64,000 nucleotides of DNA from Firm-08 sp045541535. Lineage in GTDB: Bacteria > Bacillota > Clostridia > Oscillospirales > QAKW01. This document shows, in pieces, positions 35,151-44,344 of this stretch (position 1 is its first letter; each line of letters opens with the position of its first letter). The position numbers and the translations under genes were made by a program. The notes under the pieces are model-generated. The model had not been told where the DNA came from. It made no database searches and saw only the letters and a program-made list of their open reading frames with translations. The stretch is taken from positions 88,642 to 152,641 of the forward strand of contig JAZQJG010000034.1 of NCBI GenBank assembly GCA_045541535.1, read 5' to 3'.

Positions 35151-35831
35151 TCAATAGGAGCTTTCATTTCCTTCTTCATTATTATGATTCTTTACAATCT
35201 TTACAATACGGCTGGTGCCCAGGCGTGAAGCCCCTAAAGCAATAAAATATTCAGCATCGTCAAGGGATGCTATGCCGCCGGCGGCCTTGATTTGCACGTG
35301 TGGCGCCACGTGTTGGGCAAACAACGCAATATCTTCTTTTGTAGCGCCGCCCTTTGAAAAGCCCGTGGAAGTTTTGATAAAATCAGCGCCGGAGGCCGAT
35401 ACGATTTGACACATCTGGATTTTTTCGCATTCGCTGAGCAAGCAGGTTTCAATAATCACCTTCAAGACCCGATCTCTGCAAGCAGCTCTGAGCGCCTGGA
35501 TCTCTTTTAATACGGCGTCGTAGTTCTTTTCCTTCAGCCAACCGATATTGATAACCATATCAATCTCATCGGCGCCGTTATTCACCGCATCCTCTGCCTC
35601 AAAATACTTTGCAGCCGTAGTCATATATCCGTTAGGAAATCCGATTACCGTGCAAATTTTAAGTTTGTCGCCGACGTACTCCTTGGCTGCCTTGACATAA
35701 CATGGCGGAATACAAACGGATGCTACGCCATATTTTATACCGTCATCACAAATTTTCCGAATATCAGACCAAGTAGCATCAGGCGCAAGAAGCGTGTGAT
35801 CTACCTTATTTAAAATCTCATTCATTTTCAT
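35151..35831 (-). CDS. deoC: Deoxyribose-phosphate aldolase
   Basis: Splits deoxyribose 5-phosphate into glyceraldehyde 3-phosphate and acetaldehyde. 226 residues; Schiff-base Lys in ADFIKTSTGFSKGGAT, plus VKAAKEYVG and the second Lys in QIKAAGGI. First gene of the salvage operon, with its own promoter. Confidence 0.95.
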   Translation of the reverse strand: MKMNEILNKVDHTLLAPDATWSDIRKICDDGIKYGVASVCIPPCYVKAAKEYVGDKLKICTVIGFPNGYMTTAAKYFEAEDAVNNGADEIDMVINIGWLKEKNYDAVLKEIQALRAACRDRVLKVIIETCLLSECEKIQMCQIVSASGADFIKTSTGFSKGGATKEDIALFAQHVAPHVQIKAAGGIASLDDAEYFIALGASRLGTSRIVKIVKNHNNEEGNESSY

Positions 35832-35866
35832 CAACCGCCACTCCTTTTATTATTTCTTCTTATTTT

Positions 35867-35895
35867 ATTATATCAAACATTTTATAATGATTCAA
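35867..35895 (-). promoter_or_regulatory. Promoter of the deo operon
   Basis: TTGAAT (35890-35895) and TATAAT (35867-35872), 17-base spacer, abutting the terminator of the polysaccharide operon. Confidence 0.8.
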
Positions 35896-35898
35896 CAT

Positions 35899-35932
35899 AA
35901 AAAAGACCTTTGCCGTTGCAAAGGTCTTTTTT
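35899..35932 (-). terminator. Terminator of the polysaccharide operon
   Basis: AAAAAAGACCTTTGC / GCAAAGGTCTTTTTT perfect 15-bp stem, four-base loop. Confidence 0.92.
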
Positions 35933-37060
35933 CTATAACCCGACTCTGGTTAAAAAGTCAAAAAGTTTTTCTCCCTCTTCCCGTTGAGAAGAACGTCCGA
36001 TAGAAAGATGCTCACTTGCCGTTTTAAATTTTTTCGGATTCAATAGGCGAAGCCAGCGACGGAATTGATACCATAGAAGCAAATGTTTTTTACCTTCCAA
36101 AGAGGGGTACAGTTCTTTTAAATCCTCGTAAGACCAAAACAGCCTGGAAAACAAATAACCCAATTGGCCACCATTTCGTTTTTGTTCAATGGCAACACGA
36201 TTCTTTGTGGTTCCAAACACCGTGCCGTCCATTAAATATGCCTCCATCTGCAATAACAGATCATCCGGTGCTTCATCGGCAAACCAATAGTTCATCAGCT
36301 TGCAAATCTGTAAATAAAATTTATAAATGCCGCTTTGTTGGCATAACCGCTGCAGTTCCTCTTCATCTACTTTCAGATTCTTTTTTAGCAACCACAAATC
36401 AACAACAAAGCGAACGCCACATCCCCCGTTGGCAAAATGATACGCCGTATGGGTCAATTGATGGAATAAGAAGAAAGTATCGCTCATCACGTACTCACAC
36501 AAGCCCTCTTTTTTGGGAGCGGTATGGTCCCATACCGTTGATAATACCTGATCCATTTGTGAGTTCTTTTCAAAAAGGCTGAAATGCAGTTCCAAAAACA
36601 GCCCGTTTTTAGAACGCATAGAAACGTCGTGATAATTTCTGCTCTCAACTGCAAAGCCCAAATGCCGCACTAACGCATTGACAGCCGACTCCAATTGTTC
36701 TCTTTTTACCAAAATATCAACGTCAGATCGGGTGCGCATCCAGGGCTTTGGATAGTAACGATTGGTCACCGAACCCTTCAAAACAACAAAAACGATCTGT
36801 TCTTTTGAAAAGCACGACGACACCGCCTTCAAAATACTTTCATACTGTTCAAAACGATATGCCAGTAGCAATAACTGTTCTTTGGTTTTTGGCGAGATCG
36901 CCAGACAGTCTGATAACAAGGGTAAAATTGCTTGTTTGCGAACGTATTGTAAAATAACGTCAAGGTCTTCCGCTGGAATCATCGGGCTTTGACGATCAAT
37001 CCCAAGGGAATAACGAAGGGATTTTACCAAAAGATCATAAAACCTTTTATGTTCCGACAT
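35933..37060 (-). CDS. Nucleotidyltransferase family protein (NTP_transf_5 type)
   Basis: A 375-residue protein resembling the uncharacterised nucleotidyltransferases often found in glycan and peptide clusters. The N-terminal helical region is followed by VVLKGSVTNRYYPKPWMRTR and RSDVDILVKREQLESAV; the DxD-type pair in SDVDIL matches a nucleotidyltransferase metal site. H-containing stretches (FHQLTHTAYHFANGG) follow. The ATG at 37060 overlaps the preceding gene stop by one base. It is the last gene of the polysaccharide operon; the substrate is unknown. Confidence 0.75.
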   Translation of the reverse strand: MSEHKRFYDLLVKSLRYSLGIDRQSPMIPAEDLDVILQYVRKQAILPLLSDCLAISPKTKEQLLLLAYRFEQYESILKAVSSCFSKEQIVFVVLKGSVTNRYYPKPWMRTRSDVDILVKREQLESAVNALVRHLGFAVESRNYHDVSMRSKNGLFLELHFSLFEKNSQMDQVLSTVWDHTAPKKEGLCEYVMSDTFFLFHQLTHTAYHFANGGCGVRFVVDLWLLKKNLKVDEEELQRLCQQSGIYKFYLQICKLMNYWFADEAPDDLLLQMEAYLMDGTVFGTTKNRVAIEQKRNGGQLGYLFSRLFWSYEDLKELYPSLEGKKHLLLWYQFRRWLRLLNPKKFKTASEHLSIGRSSQREEGEKLFDFLTRVGL

Positions 37061-38244
37061 CAGAATTTTCTCCAAACCATTTTATTAACAACACCGGTGT
37101 AGGATTGAATGATTTTGACCACCTTAGTAGACACGTTTTCTTCCACATAGGTAGGAACGGGAATACCAAAATCGCCGTTTTTATTCATTTCCAGCGCCGT
37201 ATCAACGGCTTGGAGCAATGAATTCTCATCAATGCCGGCCAAAATAAAGCACGCCTTATCCAGAGCCTCGGGACGCTCGGTAGAGGTGCGGATACACACC
37301 GCCGGAAAAGGCTTGCCAACAGAGGTGAAGAAAGAACTTTCCTCCGGCAAGGTACCGCTATCAGAAATCACAGCAAAGGCATTGGATTGCAAGCAGTTAT
37401 AATCGTGAAAGCCCAGAGGCTCGTGCTGAATCACCAAGGGATGCAGTTTAAAGCCGGTCTCCTGTAAACGCTTTTTGGAACGAGGATGGCAGGAATACAA
37501 AATCGGAAGTCCATACTTTTCAGCCATAGCATTAATCGCATTAAACAGAGAAAGAAAATTCTTCTCGGTATCAATATTCTCCTCACGATGGGCAGACAAA
37601 AGGATATATTTCCCCTTCTCCAGCCCCAGGTGATTATGAATGTCACTGGCCTCAATTTCTGCAAGATTAGCGTGCAACACTTCCGCCATAGGAGAACCCG
37701 TAACATAGGTACGCTCCTTGGGCAAACCGCATTCATGGAGATAACGACGAGCATGCTCGGAATAGGCCAGATTTACGTCGGAGATAATATCAACGATTCT
37801 GCGATTGGTTTCTTCCGGAAGACACTCGTCCTTACAGCGATTACCGGCCTCCATATGAAAAATCGGGATATGCAGACGCTTTGCCGCAATGGCAGACAGA
37901 CAAGAATTGGTATCCCCCAAAATCAGCAAAGCATCCGGCTTGATCTGATTCATCAATTTATAGGAACAATTGATAATGTTACCCACTGTAGCGCCCAGAT
38001 CGTCGCCCACCGCATCCATATAAACTTCAGGCTGTTCCAATTTGAGATCTCTAAAAAACACGCCGTTTAAATTGTAATCATAATTTTGACCGGTGTGGGC
38101 CAGAATACAATCAAAATATTTACGGCATTTGTTGATCACAGCCGCCAGACGAATAATTTCAGGACGGGTACCGACAATGATCAACAGTTTCAGCTTCCCG
38201 TTATTTTGAAACTTAATGTCGGAATAATCCAATTTAATATCCAT
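37060..38244 (-). CDS. capG: UDP-N-acetylglucosamine 2-epimerase-type enzyme (CapG-like)
   Basis: Non-hydrolysing sugar-nucleotide 2-epimerase of 394 residues: VGTRPEIIRLAAVINKC, the AHTGQNYDYNLNGVFF segment, HMEAGNRCKDECLPEE and the C-terminal SDSGTLPEESSFF nucleotide site. Directly after capE and capF it should perform the last step to UDP-L-FucNAc, as Cap5G does in Staphylococcus, rather than making UDP-ManNAc like WecB. Confidence 0.88.
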   Translation of the reverse strand: MDIKLDYSDIKFQNNGKLKLLIIVGTRPEIIRLAAVINKCRKYFDCILAHTGQNYDYNLNGVFFRDLKLEQPEVYMDAVGDDLGATVGNIINCSYKLMNQIKPDALLILGDTNSCLSAIAAKRLHIPIFHMEAGNRCKDECLPEETNRRIVDIISDVNLAYSEHARRYLHECGLPKERTYVTGSPMAEVLHANLAEIEASDIHNHLGLEKGKYILLSAHREENIDTEKNFLSLFNAINAMAEKYGLPILYSCHPRSKKRLQETGFKLHPLVIQHEPLGFHDYNCLQSNAFAVISDSGTLPEESSFFTSVGKPFPAVCIRTSTERPEALDKACFILAGIDENSLLQAVDTALEMNKNGDFGIPVPTYVEENVSTKVVKIIQSYTGVVNKMVWRKF

Positions 38245-39446
38245 TATTTTACCACCTCAAAAAAAGTATCGGGACGATTGGGATCAAAGCATTCATTGGC
38301 CCACATAACCGTCACCAGGTCTTGTGTATCCGAAAGGTTAATAATGTTATGAGTATAGCCCGGCAGCATATGCACTGCTTGAATCTTTTCGCCGCTCACC
38401 TCAAACTCCAAGACCTCATCGCTTCCGATTTTGCGCTGTTGAATCAATCCGTGACCGGCAACCACAATAAAGAATTCCCATTTGGAGTGATGCCAATGCT
38501 GACCTTTGGTAATACCGGGTTTAGAAATATTCACAGAGAATTGACCGCAGTTTTTGGTTCGAAGCAATTCCGTAAAACTACCACGATCGTCGCAGTTCAT
38601 TTTCAAATCAAAGCTCACCTTTTCCGCCGGCAGATAAGAAAGATAAGTAGAATACAACTTTTTAGCAAAGGAGTTTTCGGAAATTTCCGGCATCAATAAG
38701 GTTTGTGGCTGTTCTTTGAATACGTCAAGCAGGTCGGAAATTTCACCCAAAGTCACGTGATGGGTACAGGGGACGTAGCAAAACTCACCGTTTTCATCCG
38801 AGACTGCTTGCAAGCCCTCATAGTGGCAACGATGTACTTTTCCTTTCAGAGCATTGATCATTGCCAAAACCAGATCGTCAATATACAACAACTCCAGTTC
38901 AATTGCCGGGTCATTGACAGTGATCGGCAAGCCATTTGCAATATTATAGCAAAACGTGGCCACAGCACTGTTATAATTCGGGTGACACCATTTGCCAAAC
39001 AAATTGGGAAAACGGTAAACGTATACCGACGCTCCGCTTTCTTTGCCGTAGGCGAAGAATAACTCCTCCCCTGCCTTTTTGCTCTTTCCGTACTCTCCAT
39101 CAGCATATCGGCCAATCAGGGTTGCTTGTAAAGAACTGGAGAGCATAACCGGGCAATTGTTTCCGGCCTTTTTCAGTTCCTCCAAAAGCAAGGAACTAAA
39201 GCCAAAATTACCTTTCATAAACTCTGCCGGATCCTCAGGGCGGTTAACACCCGCCAAATGAAATACAAAATCGGCTTTTTTGCAATATTGGGGCAACAGC
39301 GCGGGATCGGTATCCAAATCATACAGATACAATTCATCAATCTGTAACCCCGGGTGGGTGGGATCTTTATTATCTCTAATATTCTGCAGTGCGGCAGATA
39401 AGTTTTTTCCAACAAAGCCTGCGGCACCTGTGATTAGTACGTTCAT
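38244..39446 (-). CDS. capF: Bifunctional SDR/cupin reductase (CapF-like)
   Basis: Second enzyme of UDP-L-FucNAc synthesis, 400 residues. N-terminal NAD(P) Rossmann domain (LITGAAGFVGKNLSAALQ, FHLAGVNRPEDPAEFM) with the YxxxK pair (YGKSKKAGEELFF), and a C-terminal cupin (GITKGQHWHHSKWEFFIVV) carrying the zinc ligands. This two-domain form is specific to CapF. It overlaps capG by one base. Confidence 0.92.
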   Translation of the reverse strand: MNVLITGAAGFVGKNLSAALQNIRDNKDPTHPGLQIDELYLYDLDTDPALLPQYCKKADFVFHLAGVNRPEDPAEFMKGNFGFSSLLLEELKKAGNNCPVMLSSSLQATLIGRYADGEYGKSKKAGEELFFAYGKESGASVYVYRFPNLFGKWCHPNYNSAVATFCYNIANGLPITVNDPAIELELLYIDDLVLAMINALKGKVHRCHYEGLQAVSDENGEFCYVPCTHHVTLGEISDLLDVFKEQPQTLLMPEISENSFAKKLYSTYLSYLPAEKVSFDLKMNCDDRGSFTELLRTKNCGQFSVNISKPGITKGQHWHHSKWEFFIVVAGHGLIQQRKIGSDEVLEFEVSGEKIQAVHMLPGYTHNIINLSDTQDLVTVMWANECFDPNRPDTFFEVVK

Positions 39447-39451
39447 ATTGG

Positions 39452-40504
39452 TTACTCCACAGTTTCCAAATTGGCAAGTTCATCACGAATGTATTGCAAT
39501 TCCAACAATTTTTCCTTCACCTGTTCAACGTTTAAAAGATCAGTATTGTTGGAATTGAATTCGGTCAAAGGATTTCGGCTCACGTCACCGTCGGTAAAAT
39601 ACTTGTCGTAGTTCAAACCGCGTTTGTCGCTGGGCACTCTGTAAAAATCGCCCAGATCAATAGCACCGGCACATTCCTCGTTGGTAAGCAAAGTTTCGTA
39701 CATCTTCTCGCCGTGGCGAATACCAATTACTTTAATATTTTCTTCTTTGCCGCCAAAAAGCTCGCAAACGGCTTTCGCCAATACGCCAATGGTACACGCA
39801 GGCGCTTTCTGAACCAAAATATCGCCGCTGGTGCCGTATTCAAAAGCAAACAGCACCAGGTCAACCGCTTCCTCCAAAGACATAATAAACCGCGTCATTT
39901 CGGGTTCGGTCAGCGTAATTGGTTGTCCATTTTTGATTTGTTCAATCCACAACGGAATAACCGAACCTCTGGAACACATTACGTTACCGTAGCGAGTACA
40001 GCAAATCTTTGTCTTATCGGGAGAAACAGTGCGGGATTTGGCCACCGCTACTTTTTCCATCATCGCTTTGCTGGTGCCCATTGCGTTTACGGGATAAGCA
40101 GCTTTGTCAGTGGACAAACAAATTACGCTTCTTACACCCGCATCAATGGCCGCCGTCAATACGTTATCCGTTCCTAAAACGTTGGTCTTCACCGCCTCTA
40201 CCGGAAAGAACTCGCAGCTAGGCACTTGTTTCAACGCCGCCGCATGAAAGATATAATCCACGCCGTGCATCGCATTACGAACGCTCTGCAAATCCCGCAC
40301 GTCGCCGATGTAAAAAGAAATTTTATCCGCATACTGAGGATATTTCACCTGAAAATCGTGGCGCATATCGTCCTGCTTTTTCTCATCGCGAGAAAAAATA
40401 CGAATTTCGCCGATATCCGTTGCCAGAAAACGATTTAAAACTGCGTTACCAAAACTGCCGGTACCGCCGGTTATAAGTAGTGTTTTATTATTAAACTGAG
40501 ACAT
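39452..40504 (-). CDS. capE: UDP-GlcNAc 4,6-dehydratase/5-epimerase (CapE-like)
   Basis: First enzyme of the UDP-L-FucNAc route, 350 residues. Short-chain dehydrogenase: LLITGGTGSFGNAVLNRFL cofactor loop, FHAAALKQVPSCEFFPVE, and the modified catalytic triad seen as STDKAAYPVNAMGTSKAMME. An internal promoter and a hairpin leader precede it. Confidence 0.92.
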   Translation of the reverse strand: MSQFNNKTLLITGGTGSFGNAVLNRFLATDIGEIRIFSRDEKKQDDMRHDFQVKYPQYADKISFYIGDVRDLQSVRNAMHGVDYIFHAAALKQVPSCEFFPVEAVKTNVLGTDNVLTAAIDAGVRSVICLSTDKAAYPVNAMGTSKAMMEKVAVAKSRTVSPDKTKICCTRYGNVMCSRGSVIPLWIEQIKNGQPITLTEPEMTRFIMSLEEAVDLVLFAFEYGTSGDILVQKAPACTIGVLAKAVCELFGGKEENIKVIGIRHGEKMYETLLTNEECAGAIDLGDFYRVPSDKRGLNYDKYFTDGDVSRNPLTEFNSNNTDLLNVEQVKEKLLELQYIRDELANLETVE

Positions 40505-40542
40505 AGTTACACACCTCTCTATTAAAATCTTCTAAAAATCAT

Positions 40543-40582
40543 AATTTCCAACGACGCCAGCAGGCGATCGGTCTTGGAAATT
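40543..40582 (-). other. Structured hairpin upstream of capE
   Basis: AATTTCCAA (40543-40551) and TTGGAAATT (40574-40582) form a 9-bp stem around a smaller CGCC/GGCG hairpin. A short T-run follows on minus. Read-through RNA from wzx would contain the entire hairpin; RNA from the local promoter would lack one side. Confidence 0.55.
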
Positions 40583-40607
40583 ATATAACCATGTATTATA
40601 CTTGCAA
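40580..40607 (-). promoter_or_regulatory. Internal promoter before capE
   Basis: TTGCAA (40602-40607) and TATAAT (40580-40585) with a 16-base spacer; the -10 box overlaps the hairpin arm. Confidence 0.6.
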
Positions 40608-40630
40608 TTATTTGTAAAAATTCATTAGAA

Positions 40631-42163
40631 TTATCTTCTAATCAGTTTTCGTTTCAAGAGGTTTTTAAAATAAATAAACTCTTTTCTTTTGAAGTTTATA
40701 ATCACAAAAACAATATTGTAAACCAATACACAAATGATGCCGTTAATCAAAAAAGCAATTATACCGGTAACGACTCCAAAAATCGGTTTGGTGATGACCA
40801 AACAAAGAAGGGTTATTGCACTCACAATGAATGCATTTTTAAAATAATTCAGATAATAACGACAAATCCCATCACCAAAAATATTTTTATATAAATAATA
40901 TGGGAACAAAATCACATCCGCTACCAATTGACTGATCAGGGTGCCGACAAATACACCGGTTATCCCCATGAATTGCACCAAAAAAATAGAAAACACTAAA
41001 TTAATAATTGGCTTTATGACAGCAACAATGCGATCCTGTGTATAAAGTCCCCCGGCATTTCGGGTAATCATAATCGCTTGACGAACACCCAAAATATAAA
41101 AGTTAATAATCAATACAATGACGGTAATACGATTTAACAAGTGCCCCTCTCCGGTCCAGATATTCACGAACGGATCAATCAGGCAAATCAAACTGGCAGA
41201 CAGCATACCATAGATCCAAACGCAAACAAAATCGATCTTTTGATATACCTCGTAAATCTTTTCTTTATTGGCAGAAACCATCAGGTTGCCCATGCTGGCA
41301 ACAATGCCATTCAACATTTGACTCACCAGTGCATTGATAGTGGTGATAATCATGCTGTAATTGGAATAAAAGCCGGTTTCCAAAATACCAACAAACTTAG
41401 AAATAATAATGTTGTCGGTACCAAAATTTATAGCAGAACTGACGCTATGAACCAGCAACGCTTTCACTCTGGCAACAATATCCGAATAGGTTTCCTCGGT
41501 AAGTTTGTTGGAAAATCGGATCTTTACGTTTGGATACAGTTTTTTTGCCAAAATGAACTGCGCACCGTTATTGGCAATCGTAATACCAATTTGTATAATC
41601 AAATACACAAAATAGTTATGTACAACAAATAGAGTGATAATTTGGGCAATGCAACCCAGAGAGGAAACGATCATCGAAGAGACTTTGCATATCCAGTCCT
41701 TTTGGTTGGCAAAAAGAATACAGCTTCGGTAGGAAATGAAATAGGAAACCGCATTGTTAAATACCTGCAACAAAAATGCTGTTCGCAAAAAGCTCAGGTC
41801 AAAGATATTATCCTTGATCAAATACTGGATAAAAAAGGAGCAACCAACGCCCGACAGCATAATGATAGAGCCGATAATTGCATATACCTTGGCATAAAAA
41901 CTCATCAAGCGATTGATCTGTTCTTCGTCTCGCTGTTCAACCGCTTTATACATATTGTAAACAATTGCTGTACCTATACCCATCTCGCTTAAAGACAGCA
42001 TAGATAAGATATTGGTGAATAGACCATTTACTCCCAGATATTCATTGCCGAGTTTATAGATAAATACCGTGCGACAAACGAAATTCAAAACCGTTACCAA
42101 CAGTTGACTGGCAACTGATACCGTGCCGTTTCTTATTGAATTTGATAATCTTGATTCTGACAT
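40631..42163 (-). CDS. Polysaccharide flippase (Wzx-like)
   Basis: MATE/MurJ-type exporter of lipid-linked repeat units, 510 residues and about 12-14 hydrophobic segments. Features of the polysaccharide_synt family: FVCRTVFIYKLGNEYLGVNG near residue 28, LSLSEMGIGTAIVYNMY about 55. It follows the glycosyltransferases and precedes the sugar-nucleotide genes. Confidence 0.88.
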   Translation of the reverse strand: MSESRLSNSIRNGTVSVASQLLVTVLNFVCRTVFIYKLGNEYLGVNGLFTNILSMLSLSEMGIGTAIVYNMYKAVEQRDEEQINRLMSFYAKVYAIIGSIIMLSGVGCSFFIQYLIKDNIFDLSFLRTAFLLQVFNNAVSYFISYRSCILFANQKDWICKVSSMIVSSLGCIAQIITLFVVHNYFVYLIIQIGITIANNGAQFILAKKLYPNVKIRFSNKLTEETYSDIVARVKALLVHSVSSAINFGTDNIIISKFVGILETGFYSNYSMIITTINALVSQMLNGIVASMGNLMVSANKEKIYEVYQKIDFVCVWIYGMLSASLICLIDPFVNIWTGEGHLLNRITVIVLIINFYILGVRQAIMITRNAGGLYTQDRIVAVIKPIINLVFSIFLVQFMGITGVFVGTLISQLVADVILFPYYLYKNIFGDGICRYYLNYFKNAFIVSAITLLCLVITKPIFGVVTGIIAFLINGIICVLVYNIVFVIINFKRKEFIYFKNLLKRKLIRR

Positions 42164-42164
42164 C

Positions 42165-43202
42165 TTATACCTTCAACGTTTTTGGATGTTTTGTATCTAT
42201 ACGATTCTCAATAATTGCTTTAACGCTTCTAAAAATGTTATAAATAGATAATGATCGAAAGAAGTGTGAACGAAACACCTTGTTCCTGTGCATAATATAT
42301 TCTTTATAGCACATTTTAAAGAATCTGTAATTGATCTCTCTGCGAAACACGCTGTGTTTGCAATACCCCAATTTTTTGTTGGCAGACAGAAGTTTTTCTT
42401 TCCAAACAAACGTATCGGTCACCGTGTAGGCGCATTCCGAATCCCGAAGAGCGAGGTGCGTTTGCGTTTCTTGTTCGCTTGGTTCTAAATTCAAATACTC
42501 CAATTGATCCAAGCAAATCCTGTCGGCATAATACATCTGTGAATCTCTGGACTTTTGAGAAATCTGCCCGGCATGCACCCGATAAAAATACATATATTCA
42601 TCCAGAATATGAAATTTTCCGCCGAATCTGGCACAATCCACCCACAGCCGATAATCCAGCGCCTTCTTATAACGCATATCATACGTGATATTGTTTTTGC
42701 GCAAAAATTCTGTTCTGATAAGGGCGGCCCCATGGGGAAATGGCTTGCTGTTATCCCAAAACAGCCGCGCCAACAGTTCCGGCGTGGTTCTTGGAATTTT
42801 AAGCCACGGATCTTTTCTGCCGTCGGTAGCCATAAATGCCATTTGACAACTGACCAAATCGCATTCCGGATGCTTTCTCAAATAAGAAACCTGTTTTTCA
42901 AACCGTTGGACGTCGCACACGTCGTCCGCATCCATAACCGCCATAAACTCTCCGCGCATTTGTTGCATAGCACGATTACGCGAAAATGTAACGCCAAGGT
43001 TTGTTTCATTTTCCAGTATTACAATACGTTCATCCCGTATGCCGGCAAGAGCTTTTTTGACCGGAAATTCCGATCCATCATCAACAATGATGATTTCGAA
43101 ATCATCATACGTCTGCTGTAGCATACTGTTCACTGCTTCAACGAGATATTCAGGTTCGGTATTATAACTTGCAATAATGCAAGAAATCAAATTTTTCTGC
43201 AT
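42165..43202 (-). CDS. Family 2 glycosyltransferase
   Basis: GT-A enzyme of 345 residues. SCIIASYNTEPEYLVEAVNS opening, IIIVDDGSEFPVKKAL nucleotide loop and MAVMDADDVCD with the DxD metal motif. C-terminal half basic and unlike other GTs here. Donor and acceptor unknown. Confidence 0.88.
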   Translation of the reverse strand: MQKNLISCIIASYNTEPEYLVEAVNSMLQQTYDDFEIIIVDDGSEFPVKKALAGIRDERIVILENETNLGVTFSRNRAMQQMRGEFMAVMDADDVCDVQRFEKQVSYLRKHPECDLVSCQMAFMATDGRKDPWLKIPRTTPELLARLFWDNSKPFPHGAALIRTEFLRKNNITYDMRYKKALDYRLWVDCARFGGKFHILDEYMYFYRVHAGQISQKSRDSQMYYADRICLDQLEYLNLEPSEQETQTHLALRDSECAYTVTDTFVWKEKLLSANKKLGYCKHSVFRREINYRFFKMCYKEYIMHRNKVFRSHFFRSLSIYNIFRSVKAIIENRIDTKHPKTLKV

Positions 43203-43222
43203 TACAATGCTCCCTCACTCTG

Positions 43223-44344
43223 CTATAGTAGCGCTTCAAACTGCGCAATCATTTTATCAAGCACAAAAATTTCTTTAGAACGAATATCGGAAAGATTTTG
43301 GTATTTTAAAATAAGATCTCTGTTGCTCAATATTTGCTCCAATCCGTCATGAACACCTTGCTCGCTGTTCTCAGTCAAAATACCATACGCACCATTATCC
43401 AATATTTGATCAGATCCGCCGCAATCCGTGCTGATGATAGCCCGTCCTAAAATCATAGCCTCTGAAACAGAAGTACTATATCCCTCCATTCTTGAGGAAC
43501 AAATAAAAACATCACAGGCTTTCACGTATTTATGAGGATTATTCGTATAGCCGAGAAGTTCAACACAATCCGTCAAATCGTTGGATTCAATCATTTGACA
43601 CAGTTCATCTTCCTGCTCACCTGCACCTAAAATCAAAACCTTAAAATCGTTGTATTTCGAGCGCAAATCCGGAAGTGCACAAATCAAACGGTCATAGCCC
43701 TTTATAGGATGCAGACGCCCCACGGATACAAAATAAAGAATGTTTTTATCAAATTGATACTCCGGTGTCTGTTCGCTTTGCTTAATAATTGATGTTGGAT
43801 CAATCGGATTGGGCAAGAAAACGATATTGCTTAATATGTGATCGCTCCACTCCCACAGCATTTCTTTTAAATTATTTGACACGCAAACAATTCTATCAAA
43901 TTTGTTAAAATATGAAATTGTTAATTTTTTACGTATCCTACCAAACAAATGTTTTTGCATTTTAAAGGGAAACCAATCGTCGTGAATCCAACATATCTTT
44001 TTCTCACGAAACCCTTTTAGGTAGTATAGCATATTCCCACTATAAGCAATAACGACGTCGTATTTTTCTTTGATAAACAATATATTAGAAAGAACAGAAG
44101 GCATAAACAGCAGGAAGTAGTGAAATATGTTAGATAAAACCCGTGGTAACTTCATTGGATCGAACGGAAGAAGATACCGCACCTTCACATTAGCCGGAAT
44201 CTCATTCTCCATCGCACCACCGGCAGAGCACAATCCCAATGTGACGTCAAATTTAGAATAATCAATGTTGTTTAATATCCGCAATAAGCAAGTTTCTACT
44301 CCACCGCAAACAAATTTGTTAGTGGCAATAAATACCCTTTTCAT
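43223..44344 (-). CDS. Family 4 glycosyltransferase
   Basis: GT-B enzyme of 373 residues starting MKRVFIATNKFVCGGVETCL; the ATG at 44344 overlaps the previous gene as ATGA. The N-terminal domain has CWIHDDWFPFKMQ; the C-terminal donor site has SVGRLHPIKGYDRLI and the E-x7-E motif in MEGYSTSVSEAMILG. Confidence 0.88.
   Translation of the reverse strand: MKRVFIATNKFVCGGVETCLLRILNNIDYSKFDVTLGLCSAGGAMENEIPANVKVRYLLPFDPMKLPRVLSNIFHYFLLFMPSVLSNILFIKEKYDVVIAYSGNMLYYLKGFREKKICWIHDDWFPFKMQKHLFGRIRKKLTISYFNKFDRIVCVSNNLKEMLWEWSDHILSNIVFLPNPIDPTSIIKQSEQTPEYQFDKNILYFVSVGRLHPIKGYDRLICALPDLRSKYNDFKVLILGAGEQEDELCQMIESNDLTDCVELLGYTNNPHKYVKACDVFICSSRMEGYSTSVSEAMILGRAIISTDCGGSDQILDNGAYGILTENSEQGVHDGLEQILSNRDLILKYQNLSDIRSKEIFVLDKMIAQFEALL

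Noticed and set aside
37060..38244. wecB (UDP-GlcNAc 2-epimerase making UDP-ManNAc)
   Set aside because: The fold fits, but the immediately preceding capE and capF make the UDP-L-FucNAc step more likely.
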